DNA from: DATBLZ01 sp036555065
GTDB taxonomy: Bacteria; Pseudomonadota; Gammaproteobacteria; Steroidobacterales; Rariloculaceae
Direction of reading: 5' to 3'
NCBI GenBank assembly: GCA_036555065.1
Contig: DATBLZ010000067.1
Coordinates: forward strand, 1-46,782
DNA: 46,782 bases
Position 1 is the stretch's first letter. Every line of letters begins with the position of its first letter. Shown here piece after piece: positions 22,661-31,414 of the stretch. The position numbers and the translations under genes were made by a program. The notes below the pieces were generated by a model, which ran no database searches, was not told where the DNA came from, and worked only from the letters and a program-made list of their open reading frames with translations.

Positions 22661-23823
22661 AGCTCTTCCGGCCGCTGCAAGAGTCGGTCGACCGCGATCA
22701 GGAATTGGCTGCCGCTTTGTCCATCGCTGACGCGGTGATCGCCCGACAGCGTTGCGGACAAAAGCGGCGCCGCGACGATCGAGCCGCCAGCATGCCACGG
22801 GCGAGTCACGATGCTGCCGAACCCGACGATTGCCACTTGCGGTGGGTAAATGATCGGGTAGAGAGTTTCGACGCCACCCTCGCCGAGGCTACTCACCGTG
22901 ATAGTCGCGTTCGTAATGTCGCTCTGCCGCAATCGACCCGCGCGCGCGCGCCGGACGAGCCCTTGGAGCTGCTGCATGACGTTGGTCAGCGTCAGCTCGT
23001 TGGCTCGCGGGATTCCCGGCACAACGAGACCGCCCTGACGCAGGCGAATCGCGACGCCGACGTTGACCTCGCGGCTCGGCTCGAAGCGACCGTCGAGCCA
23101 AAAGCCGTTGAGCTCCGGGAATTTCGCGAGCGCGCGGGCGACGCTTTTGACCAGGAGCGCGCCGGAGAGCAGCCGCTCGGTCACGGCGTGCGCCGCATTC
23201 CAGCGTTCAACCCAAGCGAGTGTCGCGCGCATGTCGATCGTCGTCGCAAGGTAGTAATGCGGGATCTCGCGCTTCGAGCGGCTCATGGCTTTGGCGATAG
23301 CCGAACGAGTGTCGGCCGGCGGCGTAGAAGCCGCGGCCGCGCGGCGCTCGACGTCTTCGAGCGTGATCGCGCCTTCGGCACCAGAGGCGGACACCGCGGA
23401 CAGGTCGATGCCGAGCTCCAGGGCGCGGCGGCGGGCAGCAGGCGAGGCGCGCACCCGGGCCTCTGGAGGCGCAGCGGCTTTTTGCTCTGGCGGCATGGCC
23501 GGCGAAGTCGGGCGCAAGCTGGGCGCCGCAACGGCGCGCATCGCGGGCGTCGCGATGGGCGGGGCGGCGGCCGGCGACGGCTCGCCGCCGGCCGGCGCAT
23601 ACGTCGCGAGCACGGCGCCGACGGGGATCTCTGTCCCGGGCGCGACGAGCAGTTGGTCGATGCGGCCGGCTTCGAATATTTCGATATCGATGATGCCCTT
23701 CGAGGTCTCGACGGACGCGACGAGGTCGCCGCGCTTGATCTCTTGACCGGGCTTGACGAGCCATTCGGTCAGAGTCGCCGATTCCATGTCGGCGCCGAGC
23801 GACGGCAAACGGTATTCAGCCAC
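22657..23823 (-). CDS. pdhC: 2-oxoacid dehydrogenase E2 (dihydrolipoamide acetyltransferase)
   Basis: The 388-aa protein has one lipoyl domain with Lys42 in VETSKGIID, a Pro/Ala linker (about 76-122), a peripheral subunit-binding domain (about 124-162: RASPAARRRALELGIDLSAV) and a catalytic domain with the active-site motif SGDHRVSDG near the C-terminus. It transfers acetyl or another acyl group from E1 to CoA. I use the GTG at 23823, which overlaps the E1-beta stop by 8 nt; the frame stays open further upstream but without domain content. There is no E3 gene here, so a shared lipoamide dehydrogenase must be encoded elsewhere. Confidence 0.93.
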   Translation of the reverse strand: MAEYRLPSLGADMESATLTEWLVKPGQEIKRGDLVASVETSKGIIDIEIFEAGRIDQLLVAPGTEIPVGAVLATYAPAGGEPSPAAAPPIATPAMRAVAAPSLRPTSPAMPPEQKAAAPPEARVRASPAARRRALELGIDLSAVSASGAEGAITLEDVERRAAAASTPPADTRSAIAKAMSRSKREIPHYYLATTIDMRATLAWVERWNAAHAVTERLLSGALLVKSVARALAKFPELNGFWLDGRFEPSREVNVGVAIRLRQGGLVVPGIPRANELTLTNVMQQLQGLVRRARAGRLRQSDITNATITVSSLGEGGVETLYPIIYPPQVAIVGFGSIVTRPWHAGGSIVAAPLLSATLSGDHRVSDGQSGSQFLIAVDRLLQRPEEL

Positions 23824-24823
23824 GGCCGAAGAGCCCGCGCGCTGCGGCGACGATCTGCGCCGTTTGCGGCAGTGCCGCGTCCTCGAGGTGCTTCGGGTAC
23901 GGGATCGGCACCTCGGCGCTACAGACGCGCGCGACGGGCGCATCGAGATCGTAGAACGCCTGCTCGGCGATTCGCGCTGCGATCTCGCCCGCGAGGCTGC
24001 CGCTCTGCCAACCTTCATCGACGATGACCGCCCGCCGCGTCTTGCGCACCGACTCGAGCACGGTTGCCTCGTCGAGCGGCCGCAGCGTTCTCAAGTCGAT
24101 GACCTCGGCCTCGATCTCGAGCTTCGCGAGCTCTGCGGCTGCGGCCGATGCCTTCGGCAAGCTCCCGCCATACGTGATCAGCGAGACGTCGCGGCCCGCG
24201 CGGCGAACCGCGGCATGGTCGATCTCGACGCGGCCTGCGTCCGCTTGAAGCTCGCCTTCCATGTTGTAGAGCATGACGTGCTCGACGATGACGACGGGAT
24301 CGGGATCGGCCACGGCCGTTGGCAGCATGCCGCGTGCGTCCGCGATCGTCGCGGGAGCAAGCACGCGCAGCCCCGGCACGTGCGCGTACCAGTTCTCGAG
24401 GCTGTGGGAATGTTGCGCCGCGAGCTGTCGGCCCGCGCCCGTCGCCATGCGGATGACGACGGGCACCGAGAATTGGCCGCCCGACATGTGGCGAATCGTT
24501 GCGGCGTTGTTGACGATCTGATCGAGGCACAGAAGGCTGAAGTTGACCGTCATGACTTCGACGATGGGGCGCAGACCGCCGAGCGCGGCGCCGATTCCGG
24601 CGCCGACGAACGCCGACTCCGACAGCGGCGTGTCGCGAATGCGCTCTTCGCCGAATTCGGCGAGCAGCCCCTTGCTGACGGCATAGCAGCCGCCATAGCG
24701 ACCGACGTCTTCGCCCATCAGAAACGCGCGCGGCTCGTTGCGGAGCACGTCACGCAGAGCTTCGCGCACGGCCTCGCGGTACGTGAGCTTGCGCGATGCG
24801 GCACGGGGCTCGGCGGCGGTCAC
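23816..24823 (-). CDS. pdhB: 2-oxoacid dehydrogenase E1 beta subunit
   Basis: The 335-aa protein matches PdhB/AcoB-type E1 beta: LTYREAVREAL, FLMGEDVGRYGG, RDTPLSESAFVGAGIGAALGGLRPIVEVM, QIVNNAATIRHMSGGQF and QLAAQHSHSLENWYAHVPGLRV. It pairs with E1 alpha to form the thiamine-diphosphate active site. I use the GTG at 24823, which overlaps the E1-alpha stop by 4 nt. The substrate could be pyruvate, acetoin or a branched-chain 2-oxoacid; pyruvate is the most likely because malic enzyme and acetyl-CoA synthetase genes lie upstream. Confidence 0.93.
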   Translation of the reverse strand: MTAAEPRAASRKLTYREAVREALRDVLRNEPRAFLMGEDVGRYGGCYAVSKGLLAEFGEERIRDTPLSESAFVGAGIGAALGGLRPIVEVMTVNFSLLCLDQIVNNAATIRHMSGGQFSVPVVIRMATGAGRQLAAQHSHSLENWYAHVPGLRVLAPATIADARGMLPTAVADPDPVVIVEHVMLYNMEGELQADAGRVEIDHAAVRRAGRDVSLITYGGSLPKASAAAAELAKLEIEAEVIDLRTLRPLDEATVLESVRKTRRAVIVDEGWQSGSLAGEIAARIAEQAFYDLDAPVARVCSAEVPIPYPKHLEDAALPQTAQIVAAARGLFGRG

Positions 24824-25815
24824 ACGCTCGTCCTCGCGTAAACGTCGCGCGCAAGATCCTCGATTGGCTCCCACGTGCCGTGCTCCGCGAACTCGACCGC
24901 GGCGGCGATCTCGCGCTCGACCTCCCGCTCGAGGGCCGCGAGATCCGCATCGACGAGGACTTGCGCGGCGCGCAGTTTTGCCGTGAACGTCTCGATCGGG
25001 CCGCGCTTCTTCCACGCTTCGACCTCGGCTTTGTCGCGATAGAGCTCGGCGTCGAACATCGAATGGGCGCGGAAGCGGTACGTCGCGAGCTCGATGAAGC
25101 GCGGTCCGCCGCCGCCGCGGATCGCGGTGACGGCTTCGGTGGCCGCAGATTCGACGGCGAGCACATCCATGCCGTCCACGCTCGTCGCCGGAAGGTTGTA
25201 GCTCGCCGCCTTGCGCGCGATGTGCGTCTCCGACTCCGACCGCGTGAGCGCCGTGCCCATTGCATAGAGATTGTTCTCGCAGAGAAAGAGCACGGGCAAC
25301 CGCCATAGTGCGGCCAGATTCAGCGACTCGTGGAACTCGCCTTCGGCCACGGCGCCCTCGCCGAAGAAGCATGCGGTCACCGCGTCGCGACCGGTCATCT
25401 TATCGGCGAGCGCCAAGCCGATCGCGAGCGGCAGCCCGCCGCCGACGATTGCGTTGCCGCCGTAGAAGCGCGCCGCAGCGTCGAAAATATGCATCGAGCC
25501 GCCGCGGCCGCGGCAACAGCCTTCGACTTTGCCGTACATCTCTGCCATGAGGCGCGTCATCGGAATACCGCGCGCGAGCGCGTGGCCATGCTCGCGGTAA
25601 GTCGCAACCACTGCGTCGCGCGGCTCGAGCGCGCGCATGACGCCGACGGCAATTGCTTCCTCGCCGATATAGAGGTGCAGGAACCCGCGGATCTTTAATG
25701 CGCCATAGAGCTCGGCGCACTTCTCTTCGAAACGGCGAATGCGCAGCATCGAGCGCAAGCGCTCGAGAGAGCGCTCGCGTTCGGCACCGCGCAAGTTGGC
25801 GACTTCAACGGACAC
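24820..25815 (-). CDS. pdhA: 2-oxoacid dehydrogenase E1 alpha subunit
   Basis: The 331-aa thiamine-diphosphate enzyme subunit has FLHLYIGEEAIAVG, TYREHGHALARG, RGGSMHIFD, the cofactor motif from GEGAVAEGEFHE to CENN (about 153-182; the usual GDGA is GEGA here) and the phosphorylation-loop-like YRFRAHSMFD. The GTG at 25815 has no Shine-Dalgarno. Instead an 8-bp hairpin ends 12 nt upstream. It is the first gene of the E1 alpha-E1 beta-E2-ACP-hydrolase-DUF1496 operon, with 4-nt or 8-nt overlaps throughout. Confidence 0.93.
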   Translation of the reverse strand: MSVEVANLRGAERERSLERLRSMLRIRRFEEKCAELYGALKIRGFLHLYIGEEAIAVGVMRALEPRDAVVATYREHGHALARGIPMTRLMAEMYGKVEGCCRGRGGSMHIFDAAARFYGGNAIVGGGLPLAIGLALADKMTGRDAVTACFFGEGAVAEGEFHESLNLAALWRLPVLFLCENNLYAMGTALTRSESETHIARKAASYNLPATSVDGMDVLAVESAATEAVTAIRGGGGPRFIELATYRFRAHSMFDAELYRDKAEVEAWKKRGPIETFTAKLRAAQVLVDADLAALEREVEREIAAAVEFAEHGTWEPIEDLARDVYARTSV

Positions 25816-25827
25816 ACGCGAAGTTTA

Positions 25828-25848
25828 GCGGGAGAGGGGGTCTCCCGC
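25828..25848. promoter_or_regulatory. 8-bp hairpin just upstream of the E1-alpha start
   Basis: GCGGGAGA (25828-25835) and TCTCCCGC (25841-25848) form a perfect GC-rich stem with a loop of five G on the plus strand (five C in the mRNA). On the minus strand it ends 12 nt before the GTG of E1 alpha and 50 nt after the barrel-protein stop. No U-run follows, so it is either an imperfect terminator or a leader structure of the PDH operon. Confidence 0.5.
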
Positions 25849-25898
25849 GTATGCGCACAAACCGTAATTCGCAGCCCCAGTGGCTCCGGGGCGTCGGA

Positions 25899-26423
25899 TC
25901 ACTTGAACCGATAGTGCAGCCCGACGCCGAGCTGCGTGGCGTCTGCCTCGTCGATATCGAACCATTCGTACTCGATGCGCAGCGAGACGGAGGAGAAATC
26001 CCATTGCAATCCGACGACTGCAGTGAGCCCATTCTCGGAGGCGGATTCCTCGACACGGAAGGAGCCCAATTCCAAGAACGCCGTCGCGTCGGCGTCGAAA
26101 TAGCCGGCGCCGACGAACGCGGGTCCGAAATGGCCGAGACCACGGACCGCAAGCACTGCGATGTCATCGATTCCGATGACCAGGCCCGGCGCCGAATCCT
26201 CGAGAGTGTCGAGGTCTGAATAGGACCCCTCGAAGGCCCACGTGTCGTTGAAACGATAGCCGCCGTATAACTTGTAGGCGGTCGACGACTCGCTGAAGTC
26301 CACTCCGTCCTCCTCGTACTCGAAGGTTCCTACGCCGAAGCCCACGTATCCGGACGGCATGATCTCCTGTGCCAGGCTCGTTCCCCAAAAACCGATTGCC
26401 GCGATGACCAGCACTGCACGCAT
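25899..26423 (-). CDS. small outer-membrane beta-barrel protein (OmpA/OmpX-like porin family)
   Basis: The 174-aa protein has a signal peptide (1-19, cleaved after SLAQ), alternating hydrophobic strands typical of an eight-stranded barrel (VGFGVGTFEYEE, YKLYGGYRFNDTWAFEGSY, GVGLHYRFK at the end) and no Cys. The function is unknown; such barrels often report envelope conditions. It is between malic enzyme and the PDH operon on the same strand, with an 84-bp AT-richer upstream region containing TATATATA that probably carries its own promoter. Confidence 0.85.
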   Translation of the reverse strand: MRAVLVIAAIGFWGTSLAQEIMPSGYVGFGVGTFEYEEDGVDFSESSTAYKLYGGYRFNDTWAFEGSYSDLDTLEDSAPGLVIGIDDIAVLAVRGLGHFGPAFVGAGYFDADATAFLELGSFRVEESASENGLTAVVGLQWDFSSVSLRIEYEWFDIDEADATQLGVGLHYRFK

Positions 26424-26507
26424 TTACTGCCCCTGTTTTCGAGAGAGGGTCTATATATATCATTTCCACGGACAAGACAACTCCGCGGGCGGGTGGGCGA
26501 CCGGCGC

Positions 26508-28211
26508 TCAGCGCGACTCGTACTCAGGGTAGTCCGGCTCCCAGATCGCGTCGCCGACATGGTGCTCGACGGCGTCCTCGGCAACATCGGCGACGCCGTC
26601 GCGAACGGCCTGGCGTGCTACGGCGACTGCGACGTTGAACGACACCGAGCGCAGCCGCGCTACCGAAGGAAACAGGAGACCTGCTTCGAGCTCCTGATCC
26701 GTCACCTCGGCGGCCAGCGTTCTCGACGCCGTGCTCGTCATTCCGTTCGTGACCTTGCGCGCGCGTACGGCCAATGCGCCGAGGCCCAACCCGGGAAATA
26801 TGAATGCGTTGTTGCCTTGCCCGACGCGATATCGCCGGCCGCCGCATTCGACGTCGCGGAAGGGACTGCCGGCGGCGACGAGACAGCGGCAATCGGTCCA
26901 GGAATAAAGATCAGTGGGCTTCGCCTCCGAGTTCGCGCTCGGATTCGACGACGGAAAGATGATGGGTCGATCCACGTTCGCAGCCATTTCGCGAACGGTC
27001 CGCTCGTCGAACGCGCCGCCGACGCCCGATAGGCCGACGAGGACCGACGGCCGATAGCGCCGTACGACGTCGTAGAGCGTCCGCGCGTTGGACTCGCTGA
27101 GCCCGTGCGCCGCGGCGAGAGCAACCGGCCACGCGAGCTCGCGTTTGTAAGGCTCGGCGATCCGGCCGTCGTCGACGAGTAGCCCCGTGCGATCGAGGAC
27201 GGCGATCGCCTCGGCCTGCTGCTCTCCGGTGACGCCGCGATCTTTGAGGTGAGCCCTGATCTGTCGCGCCACGCCGAGCCCGGCGGCGCCGGCTCCAAAT
27301 ATGACGATGCGCTGGTCCGCGATACGCTCCTTCTTTAGTCTGAGCGCGCTCGTCAGACCCGCGAGGACGACCGCGCCCGTGCCCTGAATGTCGTCGTTGA
27401 ACGAAGGGACACGGTCGACGTATCGGTCGAGGATCGTCAATGCGTTGTCTTTGCGGAAATCCTCCCATTGGACCAACGCATTCGGCATCGTCGTTTGTAC
27501 GGCCCCGACGAACTCCTCGACGAGCTCGTGATAGGCACTACCCCGCAATCTGCGCGCCGGCCAACCGAGGTACTGTTCGTCTGCGAGTAGCTCCTCGTTG
27601 TCGGTTCCGAAGTCGAGGCTCACGGGAAGCGCTCGCGCCGGATCTATTCCTGCGGCCGCCGTATAGAGCGCGAGCTTCCCGACCGAGATCGCCATGCCGC
27701 CCGCGCCCTGGTCGCCGATCCCGAGGATCGACTCGTTGTCGGTGACGACGAGCAAGCGAATGTCCTTGCCGGCGACGATTTGGCCGAGCACATCGGCCAT
27801 GCGGCCCTGCATATCGGGCGTAATCCACACGCCGCCGCCGCCCTGGAACACGCGGCTGAAGCGCTGCACGGCGATGCCGACGGTCGGCGTGTACACGATC
27901 GGCATCAATTCCTCGAGGTGATCGGCGAGCACCCTGTAAAAGAGGTGCTGGTTCCTGTTGAGCAGCGCGCTCAAAAGAACGTACTTCTGCAAATCGTCGT
28001 TCTGGGCGTGGAGTTGCTCGTAGATGCGCTCGGCCTGCTGCGCCTGGCTCTTGATCTGGATCGGCAACAGCCCCTCGAGGCCCAGTCGCTCGCGTTCGGG
28101 TCCGGAGAAGGCGGTGCCTTTGTTGAGCCGCGGATTGCGTAGGAGGTCTGCGCCGCGCGCCGTGCATTTCACGACCGGCTTTGGGTGTCGAGGGGGTTTT
28201 CCGGCGGTCAA
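26508..28211 (-). CDS. maeA: NAD-dependent malic enzyme (oxaloacetate-decarboxylating)
   Basis: The 567-aa protein matches the MaeA/SfcA type: LNKGTAF near residue 30, the substrate loop VYTPTVG, catalytic GDQGAGGMAISVGKLALY, metal site FNDDIQGTG, and the Rossmann motif GAGAAGLGVARQI. It converts malate and NAD+ to pyruvate, CO2 and NADH, supplying pyruvate for the downstream PDH genes. The start is a TTG at 28211 with no strong Shine-Dalgarno, and I found no better in-frame start. It lies 48 nt behind the alpha/beta hydrolase gene and may be the last member of the operon that begins at 32311. Confidence 0.94.
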   Translation of the reverse strand: MTAGKPPRHPKPVVKCTARGADLLRNPRLNKGTAFSGPERERLGLEGLLPIQIKSQAQQAERIYEQLHAQNDDLQKYVLLSALLNRNQHLFYRVLADHLEELMPIVYTPTVGIAVQRFSRVFQGGGGVWITPDMQGRMADVLGQIVAGKDIRLLVVTDNESILGIGDQGAGGMAISVGKLALYTAAAGIDPARALPVSLDFGTDNEELLADEQYLGWPARRLRGSAYHELVEEFVGAVQTTMPNALVQWEDFRKDNALTILDRYVDRVPSFNDDIQGTGAVVLAGLTSALRLKKERIADQRIVIFGAGAAGLGVARQIRAHLKDRGVTGEQQAEAIAVLDRTGLLVDDGRIAEPYKRELAWPVALAAAHGLSESNARTLYDVVRRYRPSVLVGLSGVGGAFDERTVREMAANVDRPIIFPSSNPSANSEAKPTDLYSWTDCRCLVAAGSPFRDVECGGRRYRVGQGNNAFIFPGLGLGALAVRARKVTNGMTSTASRTLAAEVTDQELEAGLLFPSVARLRSVSFNVAVAVARQAVRDGVADVAEDAVEHHVGDAIWEPDYPEYESR

Positions 28212-28259
28212 GATAGTGCTCGGCGGCGTGCTGCGCGTAGACCAAAGCCCGTAATGGTC

Positions 28260-29048
28260 TCAGATGCGCAGGAAATCGCGCAACGCCTGGCGGTAAGCTC
28301 CGGAATCGGCAATAGAGTCGTGGTTCGTGCCCTGAATCGTTTGCACCCGCACACGCTCGGCCGACAAGGCCGTCACGAGGCGCGCGGAATGCCGATGCGG
28401 GATTACGCGATCGCGCTCGGCGAGCAGCACCAACGTCGGCACGTCGATAGCGTCAGCCTTGCTGTACGAATCGAACGTGTCCTTGAGCATGAGCGCCACC
28501 GGGAAAATCGCGTACTGCTCCTTGGCGACGTTCATGACGCTGTCGTAGGGCGTGACCAACACGATTCGACGAATATCGCGGACGCTCGCAACGTGCACGG
28601 CGACACCGCTGCCGAGACTGCGCCCGATGACGGAAACCGCGGAATGATTCGTGCGAATCGCGTCGTACACGGCCTCGGCATCCTGGAGCAGAGCCGCCTC
28701 GGAGGGTGAGCCGCTGCTGCCGCCGTAGCCGCGATAGTTGACGAGGTACACATCGCTCTCGGGGAAGAGCGCTGTGAAAGGCTCGATGTTCCACGCGACG
28801 TCCTCGGCGTTACCGCCGAAGTAGAGAATCGCGTGATCGGATCCATGCGCTATATGCCACACCTTGAGCGTCGCGTCCGCGGTTTCGACGCGGAGCGCAT
28901 TCGCGCCCGTCGCGTGCGATTCCGGCGTCGGAAAGTAGAGCAGCGAGCGTTGCCCGACGTAGAGGCCCCCGCACACAGCCGCATACACGACGGCCACGAT
29001 TGCGACGACTGACACGATCGTGCGCTTCACGCTTGTGCGTCGTTCCAT
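28260..29048 (-). CDS. membrane-anchored alpha/beta hydrolase (BEM46/YfhR-like)
   Basis: The 262-aa protein has an N-terminal transmembrane anchor (about 10-31), the family motif LLYFPTPESH, YFGGNAEDV, VNYRGYGGSSGSPSE, the nucleophile elbow GRSLGSG with Ser144, Asp in LAERDRVIPH and a C-terminal His in GTNHDSI. It should face the periplasm. The substrate is unknown. I start at the ATG 29048, preceded by AGGCCAGG, rather than far upstream inside the synthetase gene. It follows that gene by 31 nt and precedes malic enzyme by 48 nt. Confidence 0.88.
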   Translation of the reverse strand: MERRTSVKRTIVSVVAIVAVVYAAVCGGLYVGQRSLLYFPTPESHATGANALRVETADATLKVWHIAHGSDHAILYFGGNAEDVAWNIEPFTALFPESDVYLVNYRGYGGSSGSPSEAALLQDAEAVYDAIRTNHSAVSVIGRSLGSGVAVHVASVRDIRRIVLVTPYDSVMNVAKEQYAIFPVALMLKDTFDSYSKADAIDVPTLVLLAERDRVIPHRHSARLVTALSAERVRVQTIQGTNHDSIADSGAYRQALRDFLRI

Positions 29049-29079
29049 CCTGGCCTCTGCATGCGTCGATGGTAACCGG

Positions 29080-30897
29080 TTATTCGCGCTCGAGTGTCGA
29101 CGTGTCGCCTTCGGGCAGACCGAGCTCGCGCGCTTTGAGCAGGCGCCGCATGATTTTGCCGGAGCGCGTTTTCGGCAGCGACGCGCAGATCTCGATCTCG
29201 CGCGGCGCGACCGCGGGCCCGAGCCGCCGCCGCGCATGGGCCACGAGCTCGCGGCGCAGCGTCTCGCTCGGCGCAAAACCTGCGCGCAGCGCAACGAACG
29301 CCTTGACGATTTCCTTGACGACGGGGTCGGGTTTGCCGATGACGCCGGCCTCGGCAACGGCGGGATGCTCGAGCAGAGCGCTTTCGACCTCGAATGGACC
29401 GATCAAGTGACCGGCCGATTTGATGACGTCATCGGCGCGCCCGACGAACGTGTAGTAGCCGTCGGCATCGCGTTGCGCGAGGTCGCCCGTCAAATACCAG
29501 CCGGCGCGGAAGCACTTGCGGTAGCGCTCCTCTTCGCCGACGTAGGCGCGAAACATCGACGGCCAGCCGGGCTTGAGCGCGAGCTCGCCGACGACGTTGG
29601 CCGCGTCGACGACCTCGATGTTTTCGCCGGCGCCTGCGCGCACGATCGCGGCCTCGACTCCGGGCACGGGCTTGCCCATCGAGCCGGGCTTGATGTCCAT
29701 GCTCGCGAAGTTCGCGATCATGATGCCGCCCGTTTCCGTCTGCCACCAATTGTCGTGGAACGGCATGCCGATGGCGTCCTCGCCCCAAACGACGGCCTCG
29801 GGATTCAACGGCTCGCCGACGCTCGCGGCGAAGCGAAGCTTCGGGAAGCGAAACTGGCGCGCCAATTCCGTGCCGGCTTTCATGAGCATCCGGATCGCCG
29901 TCGGCGCCGTGTACCAGACCGAGACGTCATGATCCTGAAGCAGCGCATACCAACGCGCGGCGTCGAAATCCTCTTCGTCGACGATCATCGTCACGCCGTT
30001 CGTCAACGGCGCGATGATGCCGTAGGACGTCCCCGTGACCCAGCCGGGATCGGACGTGCACCAATAGATATCCTCGCGATGCAGATCGAGCGCGTACTTG
30101 CCGGTGATGTGATGGGCGATGACGGCTGCGTGCACGTGGAGCGCGCCTTTGGGCTTGCCCGTCGTCCCGCTCGTGAAATGCAGCAGCGCCGGGTCCTCGG
30201 GGTCCGTCGGCGGAATCTCGAAATCGGCGCTTGCGGCGACAAGAAGCGGCGCGAGCACATGCACGCTCGAGTCCGCGAAAGGCGCCGAAGACTGCTGCTC
30301 GCCGCTCTCGTTGCCTTCGTCGACGAGCAGCACGTGCTCGAGTCGCGGGAGCGCGGCGCGGAGCGGCGCGATCTTGCGCGCATAGAGCGACGCCGTCGTC
30401 ACGAGCACGCGCGCGGCGCCGATTTCCATGCGCACGCGTATGGGCTCGGGGCCGAACGCCGGGAAGAGCGGGCTGAACACCGACCCATTCTTGAGTGTGC
30501 CGAGGGCGGCGATATAGAGCCCCGGCACGCGCGGCGCCATCGCGAACACGCGGTCGCCCTTGGCGACGCCGAGGTCGCAGAGCACGTTCGCGAAGCGGTT
30601 CGTGGCCGCGCGCAAATCGGCGAATGAGAGCTCCCGGACCGCGCTTCGGCCCGCGGCGTCGCGTCTTGCGAGGCAGCGCAGCGCGACCTTGCGACCGCCC
30701 GGTCCGGCCGCGTGCCGGTCGACGGCTTCGTGCGCGATATTGAGCCCGCGGCTGCCCGGCAAGCCGTCGAGCTCCGCGCGCGCGGCCTCCCATGAGAACG
30801 CGCCGACGTCGCTCGCGTAATCGCGAAGATTCGGTTGGACGCCCGATCGCGCCGGCGTCTTATGCAGGATGCGAGCCTCCGCGGCCACGAAGGGCAC
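29080..30897 (-). CDS. acsA: AMP-forming acyl-CoA synthetase, acetyl-CoA synthetase-like
   Basis: The protein of about 605 aa has the adenylation motifs FTSGTTGKPKGALH (P-loop), DNWWQTETGG, YLTGDLAQRDADGYYTFVGRADDVIKSAGH and the C-terminal PKTRSGKIMRR with the acyl-adenylate Lys near residue 581. The TETGG and WWQTE pattern is that of acetyl/propionyl-CoA synthetases of the shorter AcsA type. It makes acetyl-CoA from acetate. The start is uncertain: GTG at 30897 or 30888, just after the DUF2267 stop. The much longer ORF, which runs to 31065, would overlap that gene. Confidence 0.9.
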   Translation of the reverse strand: MPFVAAEARILHKTPARSGVQPNLRDYASDVGAFSWEAARAELDGLPGSRGLNIAHEAVDRHAAGPGGRKVALRCLARRDAAGRSAVRELSFADLRAATNRFANVLCDLGVAKGDRVFAMAPRVPGLYIAALGTLKNGSVFSPLFPAFGPEPIRVRMEIGAARVLVTTASLYARKIAPLRAALPRLEHVLLVDEGNESGEQQSSAPFADSSVHVLAPLLVAASADFEIPPTDPEDPALLHFTSGTTGKPKGALHVHAAVIAHHITGKYALDLHREDIYWCTSDPGWVTGTSYGIIAPLTNGVTMIVDEEDFDAARWYALLQDHDVSVWYTAPTAIRMLMKAGTELARQFRFPKLRFAASVGEPLNPEAVVWGEDAIGMPFHDNWWQTETGGIMIANFASMDIKPGSMGKPVPGVEAAIVRAGAGENIEVVDAANVVGELALKPGWPSMFRAYVGEEERYRKCFRAGWYLTGDLAQRDADGYYTFVGRADDVIKSAGHLIGPFEVESALLEHPAVAEAGVIGKPDPVVKEIVKAFVALRAGFAPSETLRRELVAHARRRLGPAVAPREIEICASLPKTRSGKIMRRLLKARELGLPEGDTSTLERE

Positions 30898-30907
30898 GGC
30901 GGATTGC

Positions 30908-31342
30908 CTAGAGTCCCGGCCGCGGCCAGAGCTCGCGAATCTCGGCGGGCAAGTGGGCGCGGACTTGATCGGTCTCACCGCTGCCGAGCTCGCTCCCGAG
31001 AATGGCGAACACCGCCGTGACGACGCGCTCGAGCTCATCGGCCTCGAGTGCCGGCGCCTCGACAATGACTTGGTCGAGAAACTCTTGCTTGTGTCGATAT
31101 TTCTGGGGTTTGTGGGCGGGGTGCCAGCCTTCGTAGAAGAAGCCGCGGATCAGCATCGGCAACTGTGCCGCAAATTGCGCGACCTCGTCGGGCGGAATGC
31201 GGTCGCGGAGGGCGTGCAGCACCGCACGCAGCGCCACGTAGGCTCGATGCCGGTCGTGCCAGTTCATGAGCGTCTCGACTTCGGCCAGCCAGGCGTTGGT
31301 TTTCTCAATCGTCTTCTCGAAAACGGGCACGCCCGTGGCCAT
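30908..31342 (-). CDS. DUF2267 protein
   Basis: The 144-aa protein matches DUF2267: KTNAWLAEVETLMNWHDRHRAYVALRAVLHALRDRIPPDEVAQFAAQLPMLIRGFFYEGW is the conserved first repeat (broken here for length: residues about 14-75), followed by a similar helical repeat with EFLDQV. Members are all-helical, cytosolic and of unknown function, and often lie near stress genes. I use the ATG at 31342, which has GGAGG about 9 nt upstream. It sits 10 nt before the acyl-CoA synthetase gene and 72 nt after the helix-hairpin-helix gene, in one operon. Confidence 0.85.
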   Translation of the reverse strand: MATGVPVFEKTIEKTNAWLAEVETLMNWHDRHRAYVALRAVLHALRDRIPPDEVAQFAAQLPMLIRGFFYEGWHPAHKPQKYRHKQEFLDQVIVEAPALEADELERVVTAVFAILGSELGSGETDQVRAHLPAEIRELWPRPGL

Positions 31343-31414
31343 ATCGATGTCCTCCCCCCGCACCGACCCCGTACGGACGCTACGCGGTCGGGGGCTGCGC
31401 TGCGATACGAACAT

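Noticed and set aside
29020..30627. A 535-codon plus-strand ORF opposite the acyl-CoA synthetase
   Set aside because: It is antisense to a gene with all adenylation motifs.
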